Positions 6,014 through 6,176 of a stretch of DNA of 6,176 nucleotides are shown piece after piece. This stretch comes from an uncultured Clostridia bacterium. Lineage in GTDB: Bacteria; Bacillota; Clostridia; Lachnospirales; Lachnospiraceae. Where the stretch lies: NCBI GenBank assembly GCA_946186175.1, contig CAMHMG010000183.1, positions 1-6,176 of the forward strand. The letters are read 5' to 3'. The notes under the pieces were generated by a model that was not told where the DNA came from, did not search any database, and saw nothing but the letters and a program-made list of their open reading frames with translations. A program made the translations under genes and the position numbers. The stretch's first letter is position 1; each line of letters begins with the position of its first letter.

Positions 6014-6087
6014 CGTGCGCGAGAGGATTCGAACCCCCGACACCTTGGTCCGTAGCCAAGTGCTCTATCCAGCTGAGCTACGCACAC
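6014..6087 (-). tRNA. tRNA-Arg (anticodon ACG)
   Basis: A full 74-nt cloverleaf can be drawn. The acceptor stem GTGTGCG pairs with CGCGCAC (one G-U); the D-arm is GCTC...GAGC with GG in its loop; the anticodon stem is CTTGG/CCAAG with loop CTACGGA, so the anticodon is ACG; the variable loop has 5 nt; the T-arm is GGGGG-TTCGAAT-CCTCT with two G-U pairs; the discriminator is G. The 3' CCA is not encoded and must be added by the CCA-adding enzyme. The A34 of ACG is normally deaminated to inosine by TadA so that CGU, CGC and CGA are read. Confidence 0.97.
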
Positions 6088-6128
6088 GTATTATATTATC
6101 ATCAGTCCCTCATCAAGACTGCTTTGCA

Positions 6129-6157
6129 ATTATAATATAATGACTATTATTTGTCAA
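6129..6157 (-). promoter_or_regulatory. Perfect consensus promoter of tRNA-Arg
   Basis: Minus-strand TTGACA (6152-6157) and TATAAT (6129-6134) are separated by exactly 17 bp, matching the sigma-A consensus at all 12 positions. Transcription would start near 6122, leaving about 35 nt to be trimmed by RNase P before the tRNA 5' end at 6087. A strength of this kind is expected for a stable RNA gene. Confidence 0.9.
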
Positions 6158-6176
6158 GGGGTCAATTTCAATGAAT

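Noticed and set aside
5819..6043. Minus-strand 74-residue ORF across the tRNA 3' end and terminators
   Set aside because: It overlaps structural RNA and both hairpins, has no ribosome site, and its composition is dictated by the palindromes.
5847..6140. Plus-strand ORF containing VRERIRTPDTLVRSQVLYPAELR
   Set aside because: This is the well-known false protein produced by translating the antisense strand of a tRNA gene; it runs through the tRNA, two terminators and the hairpin cluster.

Overview
The window is AT-rich with a compact, one-sided layout: every gene I can support lies on the minus strand. The gene set is a type I 3-dehydroquinate dehydratase, a secreted GHL10 (DUF187) hydrolase, a TIGR01212 radical SAM protein, a YgjP-type metallopeptidase, and a tRNA whose CCA is not encoded. 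Together with consensus sigma-A-like promoters and A/T-rich hairpin terminators, this points to a low-GC Firmicute. A clostridial (Lachnospiraceae-like) genome is my best guess; it rests on general gene content and was not tested by a search.

Reading in the direction of transcription (right to left): a perfect TTGACA-17-TATAAT promoter (6129-6157) drives a tRNA-Arg(ACG) gene (6014-6087), followed at once by a 21-bp terminator hairpin (5966-6011). Next comes a short, unusually GC-rich stretch of small hairpins (5898-5965) and a second, symmetrical terminator (5873-5897). Beyond that lies a near-copy of the tRNA 3' end (5843-5858). A second promoter (5746-5774) and a leader of about 99 nt with two small hairpins lead into a three-gene operon. 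It holds a 493-residue protein of unknown function (4159-5640), a YgjP/DUF45 zinc metallopeptidase (3597-4148, 10 nt later) and a YhcC/YtqA-type radical SAM protein (2596-3564, 32 nt later).

A separate promoter, bracketed by an 8-bp inverted repeat, drives the exported GHL10 glycosidase-like protein (1274-2458), which ends at a clear terminator (1222-1263). Just past that terminator an extended -10 element starts aroD (405-1169; all catalytic residues present). A charged, coiled-coil-like protein follows 48 nt downstream and runs off the left edge (1-356).

Most of this is ordinary chromosomal housekeeping. The least explained parts are the 493-residue protein with its operon partners and the hairpin-dense spacer downstream of tRNA-Arg, flanked by a repeat of the tRNA 3' end. 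I see no CRISPR array, transposase, integrase or recognisable riboswitch.
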